From: Cristatella mucedo
Lineage: Eukaryota > Bryozoa > Phylactolaemata > Cristatellidae
Direction of reading: 5' to 3'
DNA: 64,000 nt
NCBI GenBank assembly: GCA_009760855.2
Contig: WPIO01000110.1
Span: 1 to 64,000, forward strand
Below the pieces are notes generated by a model. It made no database searches. It had not been told where the DNA came from and saw only the letters and a list, made by a program, of their open reading frames with translations. Both the position numbers and the translations under genes were made by a program. Positions 62,586-64,000 of this stretch are shown in pieces (position 1 is the stretch's first letter; each line of letters starts with the position of its first letter).

Positions 62586-64000
62586 TTAAAAATCTTTTCC
62601 ATCATACACCATATTACCTTTAGTGCAAGTGAAATTAGCGCCACTTCCTTTAGAAGTAAGCTCAGCACTATTCTCACATATGGTCAAGTAATGGACCACT
62701 ATTGTTGGAGGATTAGGTGTTGGTAAAGCACTATTGAACTCAACAGTTACATCAAGTCTAGAAGTTAGTCTAACTGGCTCATCATTGTATTGCAAATCAA
62801 CGACACGAATAGGATAAAGTGTTAACCACTCAGGATAACTAATTCCAACGGGCTCAGTAACTTCATTAAGACCAAGATATTGTTTTCTGAAAGTTGTAAA
62901 ATCCATATATGCTTGTGCACACTTTCCAAGTTTTTGTAGACTAGATCTTGGAACTGTAGGATATTGTTTAGAACCATTAGCTGATAATGAAACATTTTTA
63001 ATATCACAATGATTGTAAGTACAAGGATTACCAGTGTAATCATCATATTTATTAACATTTTGAGCTGCAACGATCAACCATTTAACTTTATCAATTGTAT
63101 TTTGAACTGATAGAGTTTTAGTGAATTTAGTTGCTTGATTAAAATAATAGTAATGTTTTCATAACGTCTAACTCTGCAATTCAACCTTATTTTCTTTGAT
63201 CTCTCACTTGAGATATCTGCAAGTGCTCTTTGAATACTTTCTTTAGGAACTACACATGGAACAACAAGACGCATTTTTGTCATTGCAATTTTGAATGCAT
63301 TCCAAGTTCCATCTGCTGCAGCACCATCAACACCTCTGCCTCTCATAATATTTGCAGCACCAGATGTACCAGTCATTATAGCATCTTTATCAAATCCGCC
63401 AACTCTTGCCATTTCAAGAGTAAATGGAATATTATAAAGAATTGTATTCATATCTGCACAAAAACCAGAAATTCTAGCAAGAGGAAGAGCAGTGCTAAAG
63501 TTTCCAACTTGATCAACATCATATTGTTTATAATTCCTCTTCTAACTACAAATCCAATGTTTGCAGTTGTTGCACCAGCAGCACTAGGATTAACATAAGA
63601 AGTAATACCTGTATACATATCATCAAATCCAGATGCTTCATCCTTTTTCCAACCAGTTGCAAGTCCTTCAGTTCTATTATAGTCATTTGGATAACATAGA
63701 AGTCCCATAAGTGTTGAAACAGATCCAACACCTTGCGCAAGAGGAAGACTTTCAACTTCTTCTGTACCAAGTCTAATTCTCATACTACTAAACATCCAGG
63801 CTCCGGCATTATTAACAAGTCCAACAGAAAGATTTCTTGCAGGAGTACCTAAGTTACCACCAGCTGCAGTTTGAACTTGTAATTGTCCTTCAAGTAAAAG
63901 ATAACCATCAGATAGAACATAACATGTTTGTTGTTCACCAGGTACCATAAAAGTAACAAGTTTACTTGATATACTATCTGTTTCATTTCCATTCACTTGA
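62586..64000 (-). pseudogene. Double jelly-roll major capsid protein, 5'-partial, frameshifted
   Basis: Three frames in order: 63,996-63,448, 63,451-63,074 and 63,077-62,586, joined by single-base shifts near 63,530 and 63,150. Family-like features: an NNAGAWMFSSMRIRLG...GLLCYPNDYNRTEGL segment (first jelly roll, as in the LHSLFS...LLNY region of Polinton capsids), a central IPFTLEMARVGGFDKDAI...RLVVPCVVPKES stretch, and a C-terminal YPIRVVDLQYN...VTVEFNSALPTPNPPTIVVHYL second jelly roll. At least 470 residues lie in the window; the N-terminus is beyond 64,000. It would form the icosahedral shell. The stop is 24 bp from the nuclease start. Confidence 0.8.

Larger units (their letters stand above)
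59082..64000. mobile_element. Integrated Polinton/adintovirus-like element, right part outside window
   Basis: From about 59,100 the DNA becomes strongly AT-rich and gene-dense. Recognisable genes are a retroviral-like integrase, a Cys-rich protein, a fibre, a YqaJ-type exonuclease and a double jelly-roll capsid protein. This gene set is typical of Polintons/Mavericks, adintoviruses and Polinton-like viruses. Capsid, exonuclease and fibre run head to tail on the minus strand; integrase and the Cys-rich gene are divergent. No terminal inverted repeat or DNA polymerase B lies in the window. The left boundary is uncertain and could lie beyond the LTR element. Confidence 0.82.

Overview
The window is animal (metazoan) nuclear DNA dominated by repeats. 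The only clear host gene is a split gene for an hnRNP Q/R (SYNCRIP-type) RNA-binding protein at 40,656-44,157: 11 coding exons, GT-AG introns mostly 77-185 bp, 645 residues. The short introns, the abundant non-LTR retrotransposons of the CR1/L2 type, and an integrated virus-like element suggest an invertebrate with compact genes. The sequence does not allow a species or phylum call.

Layout. 1-9,110: GC-rich minisatellite, a near full-length but frameshifted CR1/L2-type LINE (called family A here, 1,450-4,880), more family A pieces, and a second LINE family (B) with an A copy nested inside it. 9,110-27,680: mostly unassigned DNA with microsatellites, a degenerate satellite of about 162 bp period (12,600-15,140), decayed LINE A copies and tRNA-derived SINE-like pieces. 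27,828-37,300: dense LINE A, LINE B and SINE fragments and a further dispersed repeat (C). 37,300-40,650: unassigned DNA leading into the hnRNP gene. 44,160-52,740: unassigned DNA, LINE relatives (one holding a small TA-type MITE whose empty site is visible in a paralogous copy), very long GA/GT microsatellites and a C-rich minisatellite.

52,740-59,081 is a nest. A minus-strand repeat-protein reading frame, built from 66/72-bp units, is split by a 5,764-bp LTR retrotransposon (52,880-58,643) with 296-bp LTRs. The retrotransposon has intact gag and gag-pol-type frames on the minus strand. It is itself interrupted near the pol 3' end by a 1,554-bp element with 432-bp inverted arms and a GGAG duplication.

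59,100-64,000 changes to strongly AT-rich DNA with closely packed genes on both strands. These are a Polinton-type retroviral-like integrase, a Cys-rich zinc-binding-type protein, a phage/adenovirus-like fibre protein with repeated shaft motifs, a YqaJ-type exonuclease and a double jelly-roll major capsid protein running off the right edge. Together they indicate an integrated Polinton/adintovirus/Polinton-like-virus relative. Several of its genes carry single-base frameshifts, so this copy is either decaying or carries homopolymer base-call errors. It is the most interesting part of the window.
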